64,000 bases of DNA from Streptomyces sp. SID8374 (GTDB taxonomy: Bacteria; Actinomycetota; Actinomycetes; Streptomycetales; Streptomycetaceae), in contig NZ_WWGH01000001.1 of assembly GCF_009865135.1 (NCBI RefSeq), positions 4,340,001 to 4,404,000 on the forward strand, in the 5' to 3' direction. Positions 8,281 to 16,672 of the stretch are shown piece by piece. The notes below the pieces were generated by a model that had not been told where the DNA came from, made no database searches, and worked only from the letters and a program-made list of their open reading frames with translations. The position numbers were made by a program, and so were the translations under genes. How positions within the stretch are numbered: position 1 is the first letter of the stretch; every line of letters begins with the position of its first letter.

Positions 8281-8478
8281 TCAGCGCACGTCGCTGACGA
8301 ACGCCGACCAGGCGGAGGATCCGAAGACGACCGCCGGTCCCTCCGGCTGCTTCGAGTCGCGTACGGGGACGACACCCGGAAAGTCGTCGGACACCTCGAC
8401 GCAGTTACCGCCGTCGGAGTTGCTGTACGAGGACTTCCGCCACGTCGCGGAAGTCAGGTCGGCTCGGCGGGAAGGCAT
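8281..8478 (-). CDS. DUF397 protein
   Basis: 65 residues with the family hallmarks: ATWRKSSYSNSDGGNCVEV near the N-terminus, VPVRDSKQPEGPAVVF in the middle and a short W-containing end (SAWSAFVSDVR). Its ATG lies inside the end of the upstream Xre gene (25-nt overlap), so the two are translationally coupled. In Streptomyces such pairs form small regulatory modules in which the DUF397 protein is thought to antagonise its Xre partner; that is family knowledge, not shown here. Confidence 0.9.
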   Translation of the reverse strand: MPSRRADLTSATWRKSSYSNSDGGNCVEVSDDFPGVVPVRDSKQPEGPAVVFGSSAWSAFVSDVR

Positions 8479-9302
8479 GTTCGGATCTCCTTGACCAGCT
8501 GCTGGATAAACTCGGTTGTTTTCTCCGGAGAGAGCGCCTTGTCTCGCTGTAAATCGTAGGACAACCGCAGCTCCTCGACGCGTCCTGAGTCCTCAACCAG
8601 TTCACCGGACTTGCTGCCCTCCAGGTAGGCCACGGCCTTACCGTTGGCCAGCCACAGGACCGTCAGTGAACCACCCATCAGATCGTGCAGCCCTGCCGAG
8701 AAGGGCAGCAACTGAAGCGTGACGTTCGGGCGGCTCTGCCACTCCAGCAGGGCCTCCAGCTGTTCCAGCCATACGGCGGGCTGCGAAGCCGCGCGGTGGA
8801 ACACCGCTTCGTCGAGCAACGCCCGGAAGTACGGAGCGTCCTGGCCTTCGAGGACGGACTGACGGCTCATGCGGGCGTCGACATCCTCTTGCAGCTCCGC
8901 CGCATCCCGAGGTGGGGAGTGCTGCAACACCTCCGCCGCGTACGCCTTCGTCTGGAGCAGCCCCGGGATGGCGCTGCACGCGTACTCGTACCGCACCGTC
9001 GCTTCCCGCTCCAGCCTCATGAACCGCTGGTACCGGCTGCCGAAGGCGTCGTCCCGGGCCAGCTCCCAGAGCTGCTGCAACTGCTCGCCCGTGCCGTAGA
9101 CCTTGTCGAGTGCCGCCATGACCTCCAGTGAGCCCAGGCGCGCTCCGGTCTCCAGCTTGTGCAGGTACGACCGGTCGTACGTCGTCTCCTCGTACAGCTC
9201 CTCCAGCGTCATCCCGGACCGGTCCCGCAACCGCTTCACCGTCTCGTGCAGCATCTTGCGGGCGGACGCCTCCCCACCCGAATCGGATGCGCGTTTGGGC
9301 AT
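8454..9302 (-). CDS. Second Xre-family regulator with DUF5753 domain
   Basis: 282 residues from the ATG at 9302, preceded by a GGGGAG Shine-Dalgarno. The HTH is at about 18-70 (MTLEELYEETTYDRSYLHKL then ETGARLGS). The DUF5753 part contains AIPGLLQTKAYAAEVL and PNVTLQLLPFSAGLHDLMGG. It overlaps the downstream DUF397 gene and is divergent from the small gene at 9418; the 115-bp gap between them must hold both promoters. It is diverged in sequence from the Xre protein at 6675, so the two modules are not a recent duplication. Confidence 0.9.
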   Translation of the reverse strand: MPKRASDSGGEASARKMLHETVKRLRDRSGMTLEELYEETTYDRSYLHKLETGARLGSLEVMAALDKVYGTGEQLQQLWELARDDAFGSRYQRFMRLEREATVRYEYACSAIPGLLQTKAYAAEVLQHSPPRDAAELQEDVDARMSRQSVLEGQDAPYFRALLDEAVFHRAASQPAVWLEQLEALLEWQSRPNVTLQLLPFSAGLHDLMGGSLTVLWLANGKAVAYLEGSKSGELVEDSGRVEELRLSYDLQRDKALSPEKTTEFIQQLVKEIRTCLPAEPT

Positions 9303-9417
9303 TCCAACTCCCCTGTGTCCTGGGGGGATAGGGCTACAGAGACCCCCTTCCGAGCGTAGCCAGCAACGCCGATGCTCGTGACAGAAAGATCCGAAGTCTT
9401 CACGGAAGGTGAGAGCC

Positions 9418-9687
9418 ATGAGCGCACTGCCGAAGTACGCCCCCGAGTGCAGCTGGCGGGCCGAGCGCATTCCCGCCCGTCCGGTCATGCGCGTCATCGA
9501 CGTACAGAGGCAGGACACGTACTTTGACCTGCCACTGATGATCACCTTCAACGGCGGCGCGCAGGGTCCGGCGTACCTCCGCCTGGAAGTGGACGACGCC
9601 ATCGACCTCGTGGACGAGCTGAACCTGGCGCTGGACGTTCAGGTGAGGGAGCCCGTGGCTCAGCCGTGCGCCCCGTCGGGCTCCTGA
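9418..9687 (+). CDS. Small hypothetical protein divergent from the Xre gene
   Basis: 89 residues from the ATG at 9418 with GGAAGG 8 nt upstream; a GTG at 9409 would add three residues. The product is soluble. The centre (TYFDLPLMITFNGG and AYLRLEVDDAIDLVDELN) looks like a small alpha/beta fold. Similar proteins accompany Xre/DUF397 pairs and RsbW-like ATPases in Streptomyces; no function is assigned. Confidence 0.7.
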   Translation: MSALPKYAPECSWRAERIPARPVMRVIDVQRQDTYFDLPLMITFNGGAQGPAYLRLEVDDAIDLVDELNLALDVQVREPVAQPCAPSGS

Positions 9688-9767
9688 CACAAGCCCCGTG
9701 CCGGCCCACGCGGGCCGCACGGCAACCCCGTGCCGGCCCGGATACCCCACGTCGGAGTAATGACCTC

Positions 9768-10250
9768 ATGACCATCACAGTGCTCGCCCGTCAAGGTCCG
9801 CAAGTTCACGACACCGCAGTGAGGAGTGCGCCCATGGTGCGCCGGTGCGAAGTCAGCGTCGTGCGGTCGACACCCGCCGGACGGTCGATGGTGTCGGCCG
9901 ACCGACGCCGCCCCGGACAACTGCGGCGCATGAACTGTGCCCTGCTCAAGCTGTGGGACTTGCAGCCATGCATCGACGCAGCCGCGCTCGTCCTCACCGA
10001 GCTGGTCACGAACGCCTTCCAGCATGGTGGCGGAGAGGACATCACCGTCACCTGGTCTGCCGACGGAACGCACCTGACTATTCAGGTGGAGGACAGCTCT
10101 TCCGTACGCCCGGTGCTCCGAACCGCGGACGAGAGCTCGGAGAGCGGTCGCGGACTGAGCATCGTGGAGGCGCTGGCCGACAAGTGGGGAGTCAGCGAGG
10201 ACGGCCACACCGCCCACTGCGCGCTCGTTCTTCCAAAGCGTGGAGCGTGA
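9768..10250 (+). CDS. RsbW-like anti-sigma/regulatory ATPase (HATPase_c)
   Basis: 160 residues from the ATG at 9768 (GGAG 10 nt upstream). It has a stand-alone GHKL fold: N-box in LVLTELVTNAFQHGG, a G1-like region VEDSSSVRP in which the usual D-x-G is replaced, and G2 in SGRGLSIVEALADKWG. These proteins are very numerous in Streptomyces; characterised members are serine kinases that bind sigma factors or anti-anti-sigma proteins. No STAS or sigma partner is next to it. It lies between the Xre module and the oxygenase cassette and may belong functionally to the former. Confidence 0.85.
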   Translation: MTITVLARQGPQVHDTAVRSAPMVRRCEVSVVRSTPAGRSMVSADRRRPGQLRRMNCALLKLWDLQPCIDAAALVLTELVTNAFQHGGGEDITVTWSADGTHLTIQVEDSSSVRPVLRTADESSESGRGLSIVEALADKWGVSEDGHTAHCALVLPKRGA

Positions 10251-10325
10251 GCGTGACCGCCGCAACTCTGCTGCCCCCGAACCCGGGCGCAGCCCGGCGA
10301 TTCGTACGAGGAAAGGAAGCTTCAC

Positions 10326-11273
10326 GTGTTCATCGACGTTCCGAACGAACTCGAAGCCGCTCTGATCGACCTTTCCCTCCCGATATGGAAGTTGGACGGC
10401 CCCTTCCTGGCGGAGTCCTCCGCGGAGCGGTATCGGACCGAGCTGACGGCCACCCCGCAGTTCGTGGAGACCGTCGCGACGCTGCGCCACGCCCTGACCG
10501 GAGAGGGCGGGGGATACGCCGTGCTGCGCCTGGGAAACCTCGCCAAGGCGCTGGGGACCGACGACAACCGGTTCCTGCGGCTGGCGACGGGCTTCGCGGC
10601 CGAGGTGGCCGTTCCCTTCTCGCCTTTCCCCCGGTGGCCCCTTTGGAAGGACATCGGAGTCAAGGTCGACAAGGATCCCGGCAAGTCCAGCGGTACTGGG
10701 TACAACGCGTTCCACATGGACCTGGTGAACGGAACCCTGCCACCGGACTTCACCACACTCCTGTGCGTTCGCCCCGACCCGCTCGGTGGCGGTCCGAGCA
10801 TCCTCTCCGACGCCCACGCCGCGGTGGCGCGGCTTTCGGAGGACAGCCGTGCGCTGCTGGCCGAGCCGGCCTACCACTACGGGACCTTCTTCGACCTGTT
10901 CGGCGTGGGAGAGGAGTACAGGCCGTTCCCGATCCTGGACGGCTCCGATCCAGGCAGGGGGTTCGTCCGGTTCACCGCCAAGATGCTGGAGCGGTCTCAG
11001 CTCGGCCGAGCGAACGCCGACGCCGCCAGGGAACTTGCAGAGGAACTCGTCCGGGGCCAGGTCTCCTTCATGCTCCGACCCGGGGACTACCTCATGGTGA
11101 ACCAGCGCCGCTTCCTACACGGTCGGAAAGCGCTCCACCATGGCCAGGAGACCGTCCCGGCCGCCGACCGTCGGTTGCTGCTCCAGTTGTTCCTGCACGC
11201 GAGCGCCGGAGACGGCTCGGCCGCTCAGTCGGCCGTCGGCACCGATGACTCACCGTGTCCCACCTTGGCCTAG
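10326..11273 (+). CDS. Clavaminate-synthase/TauD-like Fe(II)/2-oxoglutarate oxygenase
   Basis: 315 residues, GTG start with AAGGA upstream. The iron site is visible as H130-x-D132 (in NAFHMDLVNG) and the distal H265 (in RRFLHGRKAL). RRLLLQLFLHA at about 283-293 would supply the arginine that holds 2-oxoglutarate. The overall pattern fits the clavaminate-synthase-like branch, which hydroxylates amino-acid or peptide-derived substrates in antibiotic pathways. The substrate is not predictable. Its stop TAG shares the CTAG at 11270-11273 with the stop of the convergent glycosyltransferase. It is the first member of an unassigned cassette with two glycosyltransferases and a sugar dehydrogenase. 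Confidence 0.85.
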   Translation: MFIDVPNELEAALIDLSLPIWKLDGPFLAESSAERYRTELTATPQFVETVATLRHALTGEGGGYAVLRLGNLAKALGTDDNRFLRLATGFAAEVAVPFSPFPRWPLWKDIGVKVDKDPGKSSGTGYNAFHMDLVNGTLPPDFTTLLCVRPDPLGGGPSILSDAHAAVARLSEDSRALLAEPAYHYGTFFDLFGVGEEYRPFPILDGSDPGRGFVRFTAKMLERSQLGRANADAARELAEELVRGQVSFMLRPGDYLMVNQRRFLHGRKALHHGQETVPAADRRLLLQLFLHASAGDGSAAQSAVGTDDSPCPTLA

Positions 11274-12043
11274 ATACGCGAGTTGCGCAGCGACTGCCAC
11301 ACAGCGCCGGCCAGCGCCCGCGTCGACCGTGCGACCGACAGATGCTCGTGCTCGCGATACAGGTTCCAGTTGTACGGAACGAGCGACAGCTTGTTCGAGG
11401 ACAGCGATCCCGGCTGGTGGGCCCTGTACACCGCAAGCGGCTCAGCCAGGCCCCGAGCGTCCGCGCCGTCCCGCATGATGCTCAGCCACAGCGCGTAGTC
11501 CTGGCGCTTGCGCATCTCCGGCATCAGCCTCGTGCCCAGGACATTGCGGTCGTACATGGCGGTGAGAGCACCGATGTGGTCCTGGACCAGCATCGCGCGG
11601 TAGTCCACGTGTGCCCGCGCGCGGATCACCCGCCCGTTCGGGACCCAGTCGGTGCTCTCGCCGTCGTAGCCGGCGTCCATCTTGAAGTACGAGGTGAACG
11701 TCAAAGGCGCAGTGGACTCCGCGGCGAAGGCGAGCTGCTTCTCGGTCTTCTCCGGCAGCCACATGTCGTCGCTGTCGAGAAAGGCGATGTAATCCCCTCG
11801 GGCTCTCTCGATCGCGAGGTTGCGGGCCCGGCCTGCACCGCCCCGTTCGGGTGCCGACCGAGGCAGGACGCGCTCGTCCCGCTCGGCGAACTCGCGGAGC
11901 AGGTCCATGGAGGCATCGGAGGACTGGTCGTCGGTGACCAGCAGCTCCAGGTCGCCGTGGGTCTGCGTCAGCACCGACCGGACGGCCGCGCCGAGGGTGG
12001 CTGCCGAGTTGTACACGGGCATCACGACAGACACCAAGGGCAC
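11270..12043 (-). CDS. Family 2 glycosyltransferase
   Basis: 257 residues from a GTG at 12043 with AAGGAG 7 nt upstream. A GT-A fold begins at once with PLVSVVMPVYNSAATLGAAV, followed by LLVTDDQSSDAS and the metal/UDP-binding DSD at 90-92 (in IAFLDSDDMW). The end has the W-containing KRQDYALWLSIMRDG segment seen in many GT2 enzymes of polysaccharide pathways. No membrane helix is present, so it is soluble or peripheral. It is divergent from the UDP-sugar dehydrogenase gene across 66 bp and meets the oxygenase gene tail to tail. Confidence 0.88.
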   Translation of the reverse strand: MPLVSVVMPVYNSAATLGAAVRSVLTQTHGDLELLVTDDQSSDASMDLLREFAERDERVLPRSAPERGGAGRARNLAIERARGDYIAFLDSDDMWLPEKTEKQLAFAAESTAPLTFTSYFKMDAGYDGESTDWVPNGRVIRARAHVDYRAMLVQDHIGALTAMYDRNVLGTRLMPEMRKRQDYALWLSIMRDGADARGLAEPLAVYRAHQPGSLSSNKLSLVPYNWNLYREHEHLSVARSTRALAGAVWQSLRNSRI

Positions 12044-12109
12044 AGCGCTTCTCCTTGCCAGGTCAGGAACAACGGTCCATTCAAACACCGCAACCGAGTA
12101 GGAGCTGCT

Positions 12110-13360
12110 ATGGAGATAGTCGTCGCTGGTCAGGGCTATGTGGGGCTCCCCCTGGCCGTACGCGCCGCAGAGGTGGGCCACCGTGTCGTCGGCTACGACG
12201 TGGACCCGCACCGCGTCCAGCAGCTCGCTGCCGGCCAGTCCTACATGAGGGATGTGGACTCCTCGCGGCTGCGCGCAGTGCTGGACTCCGGGGCCTACTC
12301 CGCGACCGCCGACGCTGCCGCGCTGGCCGGCTTCGACATCGCGGTGATCACCGTGCCCACCCCGCTGCGGGACGGCGTGCCCGACCTGACCTACATCGAG
12401 TCATGCGCCTGGACGCTGGGCGAGCACATTCGTCCCGGTGCGACGGTGATCCTTGAGTCCACGAGCTACCCCGGCACCACCGAGGAGCTGCTGCTGCCGA
12501 TCCTGGAAGAGGTGTCCGGCCTCAAGGGCGGGGTGGACTTCATGGCCGGATTCAGTCCCGAGCGGATCGGAAACAAGCGATGGTCGTTCGACGGGACGCC
12601 GAAGGTGGTGTCCGGAATCGACGCCAAGTCTCTCGATGTGATCAAGACTTTCTATGACGGCATCTTCCGGACCACGGTCCCCGTGTCCGGGACGAAGGTT
12701 GCCGAGCTGGCCAAGCTGATCGAGAACACCTTCCGGTTCGTCAACATCTCCATGGTCAACGAGATGGCGATGCTGGCCTCTGCCCTCGGCGTGAACATCT
12801 GGGAGGCGATCGACGCCGCCGCGACGAAGCCCTTTGGCTTCACGCGCTTCACCCCGGGGCCAGGAGTCGGCGGGCACTGCCTTCCCGTTGACCCGATGTT
12901 CCTCTCATGGAAGACCCAGCAGGAGCTTGGCGTCCCGTTCCGGTTCGCAGAGCTGGCCGCCGACGTCAACCGGCACATGCCCGACTACGTCGTCCGGCGT
13001 CTCGTAGAAGCACTCGGCAAGCGCGGCATGCCCGCCTGTGGATCTCGGATTCTGCTGCTCGGTCTGACGTACAAGCACAACGCCACCGACCTTCGCAATT
13101 CTCCTTCGGCGCGTGTCGCCGAACTTCTCATGGACCTCGGCGCCGAGGTCCATGGAGCCGAACCCAATATCCCGGACGGCGGCCACACCGATCTGAACCT
13201 CCTCCGGGTCGATGCGACCCCGGAGGAGGTAGCCGCCGCTGATGCGGTAGTCCTTCTCATGGATCACCCGCAATTCGACCCCCTGATGATTGAGAATTGC
13301 GCCACGTATGTTCTCGACTGTCGAAATCGCCTTTCCGGGCCGAACGTCGAGACGCTTTAG
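12110..13360 (+). CDS. UDP-sugar 6-dehydrogenase (UDP-N-acetylhexosamine type)
   Basis: 416 residues from an ATG with GGAG at 12101-12104. It oxidises the C6 alcohol of an NDP-sugar to a carboxylate with two NAD+. N-terminal NAD fold GQGYVGLPLA; AELAKLIENTFRFVNISMVN in the middle; catalytic C257 in GPGVGGHCLPVDPMFLSW; C-terminal UDP-binding domain with LLGLTYKHNATDLRNSPS. The GGHCxPVDP form of the active-site loop is typical of the WecC/WbpA/TviB branch acting on UDP-N-acetyl-hexosamines, whereas UDP-glucose dehydrogenases usually have GGSCFPKD. It would supply a uronic-acid donor for the neighbouring glycosyltransferases. Confidence 0.9.
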   Translation: MEIVVAGQGYVGLPLAVRAAEVGHRVVGYDVDPHRVQQLAAGQSYMRDVDSSRLRAVLDSGAYSATADAAALAGFDIAVITVPTPLRDGVPDLTYIESCAWTLGEHIRPGATVILESTSYPGTTEELLLPILEEVSGLKGGVDFMAGFSPERIGNKRWSFDGTPKVVSGIDAKSLDVIKTFYDGIFRTTVPVSGTKVAELAKLIENTFRFVNISMVNEMAMLASALGVNIWEAIDAAATKPFGFTRFTPGPGVGGHCLPVDPMFLSWKTQQELGVPFRFAELAADVNRHMPDYVVRRLVEALGKRGMPACGSRILLLGLTYKHNATDLRNSPSARVAELLMDLGAEVHGAEPNIPDGGHTDLNLLRVDATPEEVAAADAVVLLMDHPQFDPLMIENCATYVLDCRNRLSGPNVETL

Positions 13361-13405
13361 TCTCCCTCCCGGCCTCGCCGCCAATCCTGCGTCCTGGGAG
13401 TTGTC

Positions 13406-14803
13406 TTGCGCAACGAATGGGAACACGCCCATACGGACTACACCACACCTGCGCGGCGTCAAATTCCTGCCTCGCTGGTCGATAGTGAGAATGACTGGCG
13501 CCACTACCTGGAATGCTCAACCGCCAACGGCTGGTTGATACGGCACAACGCCATGACTGAAGCGCTCGTCAGCGGAAAGTCGATGTACCTGCTGCACACC
13601 ACCAGGGGCATCGACGCCATCCGTGCCAGCGGGGAGTTGCACGTCTCCACCGGATGCCTGGTCGGGGCCCTGTACTGCACGCCTCTTGTCAGCCGGCGCG
13701 GAGGGTTGCGCCCTCACAATCTCGGCACCTACCTGATGCGGACCAAGCCTTCCACCACGCCCCTGGTCTTCGAGGTGACCCCGGACGCTCCGATGCCGCC
13801 CAAGGGCGTTGACTACCTGCATCTCGGTGCCATCCACCTTCGTACCTACGAGCGCTACCGGAGCTTCCTCACCCCGGCCGAGAACGACCAGCTCAATCAT
13901 GCGCTGGTGGGCGGGCTGCGAGCCGCAGCGGTGTTTCTCGACATCGCTCTGCGTAACGCCACCGGGCATGCCACTCCGGCATCCGCGTTCATCGACCAGG
14001 CGTCGGACGCGGTGGCCCACGTACCGTTCCTCGGCTATCTGTACTTCGAGGTTCTGTCCGAATACCTAATGCTCCACTCCACCGCTCCGGAGACCAAGGT
14101 ATGCGCCCAGGCGGGAGAGCTGAACAACTGGCTCTACAAGCGACTCGCATTCGCCGCCGTGGATGGCATGGACCGGTTATTCGACTTGTCCCGCTTCGCG
14201 CCCCGTTACGGCAGGCTCATCCAGCTCACCGAAAGGATCGAACCGGGTCTCGGCCCGGGAGTGGCCGAATATGTTCGGCGACGACTTTCCCACCTGTTCG
14301 CCCGGGCCGCGCTGCACCCGTCCCAGGACGCGGCGTCAGTCTCCTTCCAGGGTGCCGATCTCAACACGCTCCGGAAATTCGCGCCCGGACTGATCGGCCA
14401 GATGGTCTTTCGCCAAATCCGGTACATGCCCCGCTATCAGCAGCTCTATCACTGCTTTGAGAAAGCCAAGGCTCTTGAGGCATGGGACTACTGGAACAGC
14501 GAAGGAATACCAACCCCCTTCAATGGAATCCTCCCCAAGGGGGAGATAGGGATAAATCCCCTCTACCCCAGATCGGCCGTCCGGGTATGGGCAGCGGAGC
14601 AGGACAGCAAGGGCCACTTGCATCCGGCCGAGGAAATCGCGGCCACCTTCACGCCGCACCTGGCGTCGTGGTGGGCCCCTTCTCGTCAGCGCGAGGCGCG
14701 GCACGCCACCTACGGCTCACGGGTGGAGTCGGCTCTGGAAGTCCGGATTGCCACTCAGCGGCTATCGACGAACGGAGTCTCCACATGGCTGCCAAACGCC
14801 TGA
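13406..14803 (+). CDS. Unrecognised 465-aa protein of the glycosylation cassette
   Basis: TTG start at 13406, chosen because GGGAG lies 5 nt upstream and no in-frame ATG/GTG is well placed; the next in-frame ATG is at 13553. No signal peptide or clear membrane helix. The N-terminal part has MYLLHTTRGIDAIRASGEL and then GALYCTPL, which recalls the H-T...I...SG...Y pattern of ADP-ribosyltransferase-like folds; this is a weak resemblance. The rest looks mostly helical (for example YLYFEVLSEYLMLH and LNNWLYKRLAFAAVDGMDRL) and ends with a region rich in Trp and Pro. It overlaps the following GT4 gene by 19 nt, so the two are co-expressed. It is a real gene of unknown function. Confidence 0.8.
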   Translation: MRNEWEHAHTDYTTPARRQIPASLVDSENDWRHYLECSTANGWLIRHNAMTEALVSGKSMYLLHTTRGIDAIRASGELHVSTGCLVGALYCTPLVSRRGGLRPHNLGTYLMRTKPSTTPLVFEVTPDAPMPPKGVDYLHLGAIHLRTYERYRSFLTPAENDQLNHALVGGLRAAAVFLDIALRNATGHATPASAFIDQASDAVAHVPFLGYLYFEVLSEYLMLHSTAPETKVCAQAGELNNWLYKRLAFAAVDGMDRLFDLSRFAPRYGRLIQLTERIEPGLGPGVAEYVRRRLSHLFARAALHPSQDAASVSFQGADLNTLRKFAPGLIGQMVFRQIRYMPRYQQLYHCFEKAKALEAWDYWNSEGIPTPFNGILPKGEIGINPLYPRSAVRVWAAEQDSKGHLHPAEEIAATFTPHLASWWAPSRQREARHATYGSRVESALEVRIATQRLSTNGVSTWLPNA

Positions 14804-15939
14804 AGATCCTGACCGGCATCAACCGCATCTCCGTGCCTTCGTCCGGGAGCATGATCCTTGTCAACGACCTCTACGGTGCGATGCCTGACACCCGCACGAC
14901 CTTTCTCGGCAGAGCACCGGTCGATCAGGACTGGAAGGCCACGTTCGATCATCTGATCACTCTCTCCACAACGAAGCGCCCTCAAGGCCCCGGCTTCGAC
15001 CGGTACGTTGACGAGCTGACGCACGAGGTCGGTGCGCTCATCGAGAAGATCCAGCCGAACGTCATCCATGCCCAGTACCTCGGGTTCGCTCTCAGCCTGG
15101 CCTTTACCCGAACCGCCGGCAACATTCCGATCATCGCCATCGCCCATGGCCCCGAAGTGATGGTGGCCGAGCGCAGCGCATCGGAACGCGAGATCGTGAA
15201 TCAAGTTGCGGCCGCAAGCGCCGCGATCGTCACCCCGACCGCGGCCCTCGCCGATCGCGTCGACCGTCTCACCGGACGTCGATTCGCCGATCGGCTCACC
15301 GTCATCCCGTGGGGAATCCGCTTGAGCGATATTCGGGTTCGCAATCAATCGTCTACTGCCACCGGGGGCCTGTCCCTGGTGCACGCAGGCCGTCTGGATG
15401 ACAACAAGTCCACGATCACTGCTGTCGAAGCCCTGGCTTTGACCGATCGGCCGCACCGCTTGACCGTGATCGGCAGCGGACCTCTGCGAGAACGACTGGA
15501 ACGGCGGGCCATCGCCCTCGGATTGCGGGGCCGAGTTCAGTTTCATCCATCCCTGCCTCGTGCCGAACTGTGGTGCCGCCTACCGAACTTCGACGCTTTT
15601 GTCTTCACCACCAGAGGTGTGGAGGCTTTCGGACTCGTCCTCATCGAGGCCCAGGCCCACGGACTTCCGGTTGCCTACTCCGATCTTCCCGGTGTGAGGG
15701 AAATCCTGGGTAGCAGCGGTCTTCCCTACGCGCCCGGCAACCCCCGCTCGCTGGCCCTGGCCCTGGATGAGATGGGTCGCGACTTCCGTCGGCGCGAAGC
15801 GCTGACCGAGGCAGCTCTTAACAACGCGCGCCGGTACGACATCACTACCACCGCCCGTCAGCTTCGCGAACTGACGGTCCGTGTAGTCCTTTCATACAAG
15901 TACGGCGGGCTCCCTGCTCCACCGGCAAACGCCCGCTGA
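14785..15939 (+). CDS. Family 4 (GT-B) glycosyltransferase
   Basis: 384 residues from the ATG at 14785, which lies inside the upstream gene. N-terminal half: acceptor domain with NVIHAQYLG and IAHGPEVMV. C-terminal half: donor domain with LVHAGRLDDNKS, LTVIGSGPLRERLE and the E-x7-E pair E280/E288 (in GVEAFGLVLIEAQAHGLP), a hallmark of retaining GT4 enzymes. Soluble. Together with GT2 and the sugar dehydrogenase it suggests a glycan or glycosylated small molecule carrying a uronic acid; the acceptor is unknown. It is the last gene of the cassette; the next gene is convergent. Confidence 0.9.
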   Translation: MAAKRLKILTGINRISVPSSGSMILVNDLYGAMPDTRTTFLGRAPVDQDWKATFDHLITLSTTKRPQGPGFDRYVDELTHEVGALIEKIQPNVIHAQYLGFALSLAFTRTAGNIPIIAIAHGPEVMVAERSASEREIVNQVAAASAAIVTPTAALADRVDRLTGRRFADRLTVIPWGIRLSDIRVRNQSSTATGGLSLVHAGRLDDNKSTITAVEALALTDRPHRLTVIGSGPLRERLERRAIALGLRGRVQFHPSLPRAELWCRLPNFDAFVFTTRGVEAFGLVLIEAQAHGLPVAYSDLPGVREILGSSGLPYAPGNPRSLALALDEMGRDFRRREALTEAALNNARRYDITTTARQLRELTVRVVLSYKYGGLPAPPANAR

Positions 15940-15981
15940 TGCCCCGGCGCGGCGCTCACCGCTCTCGGCCCGGCCGTGGGC

Positions 15982-16626
15982 TCAGCGTGCGAGGGAGACC
16001 GCGAAGGGCTGGAAGCCGTGTCGGCGCATGATGTGGGGGACCACCAGGATCATGGCCTCGGTGGCGCGGGCTGTGCTGATGTCGCCCAGGTCTTCCATCC
16101 AGCCGCGCTGCCAGCCCAGGTCGGCGAGCAGGTCGGTGACGGTCTTCTTCGCGGGGCCGTCGTTGCCCGAGAGGTAGACGGTCGGCGGGGTCGCCAGGGT
16201 TTCGGGTGCCGTCATGACCATGAACAGCATGGTGTTGAGCGTCTTGACCACATGGGTGTCGGGGAGCGCGGCCTGGAGCTTCTCGGCGAGGCTGCTGCCC
16301 GGGTAGCACAGGTCGCCGGGCAGGCCGTCCTCCGCGTCGCGGGTGGCGTTGGAGATGTCGATGAGGATCTTTCCGGACAGCTCGGTGCGCAGTGCGGTGA
16401 GGCGGTCCAGGGAAGTGTCGCCGGGCGTCGCGTTGATCACGATGTCCGCCGTGCGGGCCGTGGTGCGCTGGTCCGCGACGGTGATCCGCGGCGCGGCCCC
16501 GGCCGTGCTGGCGGTGGTGTCCTCCAAGGACCGGACGCCGAGGGTGACTTGGTGTCCGGCGGCGGCGAGCTTGTCGGCCAGGTTGGAACCGACGCGGCCC
16601 GCGCCCAGGATGCCGATGGTGGTCAT
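15982..16626 (-). CDS. NAD(P)-binding reductase, F420-dependent NADP reductase-like
   Basis: 214 residues, ATG at 16626 with AGGAG upstream. Rossmann start TIGILGAGRVGSNLADKLAA, then VINATPGDTSLDRL and ILIDISNATRDAEDG, LPDTHVVKTLNTMLFMVM and a C-terminal helical part. This is the pattern of the F420H2:NADP oxidoreductase/ProC-like dinucleotide-binding family widely found in actinomycetes; many members have unknown substrates. It follows the IMPase-like gene by 46 bp on the same strand, and both are divergent from a LysR gene. A relative sits at 39508-40137. Confidence 0.82.
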   Translation of the reverse strand: MTTIGILGAGRVGSNLADKLAAAGHQVTLGVRSLEDTTASTAGAAPRITVADQRTTARTADIVINATPGDTSLDRLTALRTELSGKILIDISNATRDAEDGLPGDLCYPGSSLAEKLQAALPDTHVVKTLNTMLFMVMTAPETLATPPTVYLSGNDGPAKKTVTDLLADLGWQRGWMEDLGDISTARATEAMILVVPHIMRRHGFQPFAVSLAR

Positions 16627-16672
16627 GAGGTGACGCTCCTTGCGGTGGTGAGGGGTGGAGGGGGAGAAGGGC

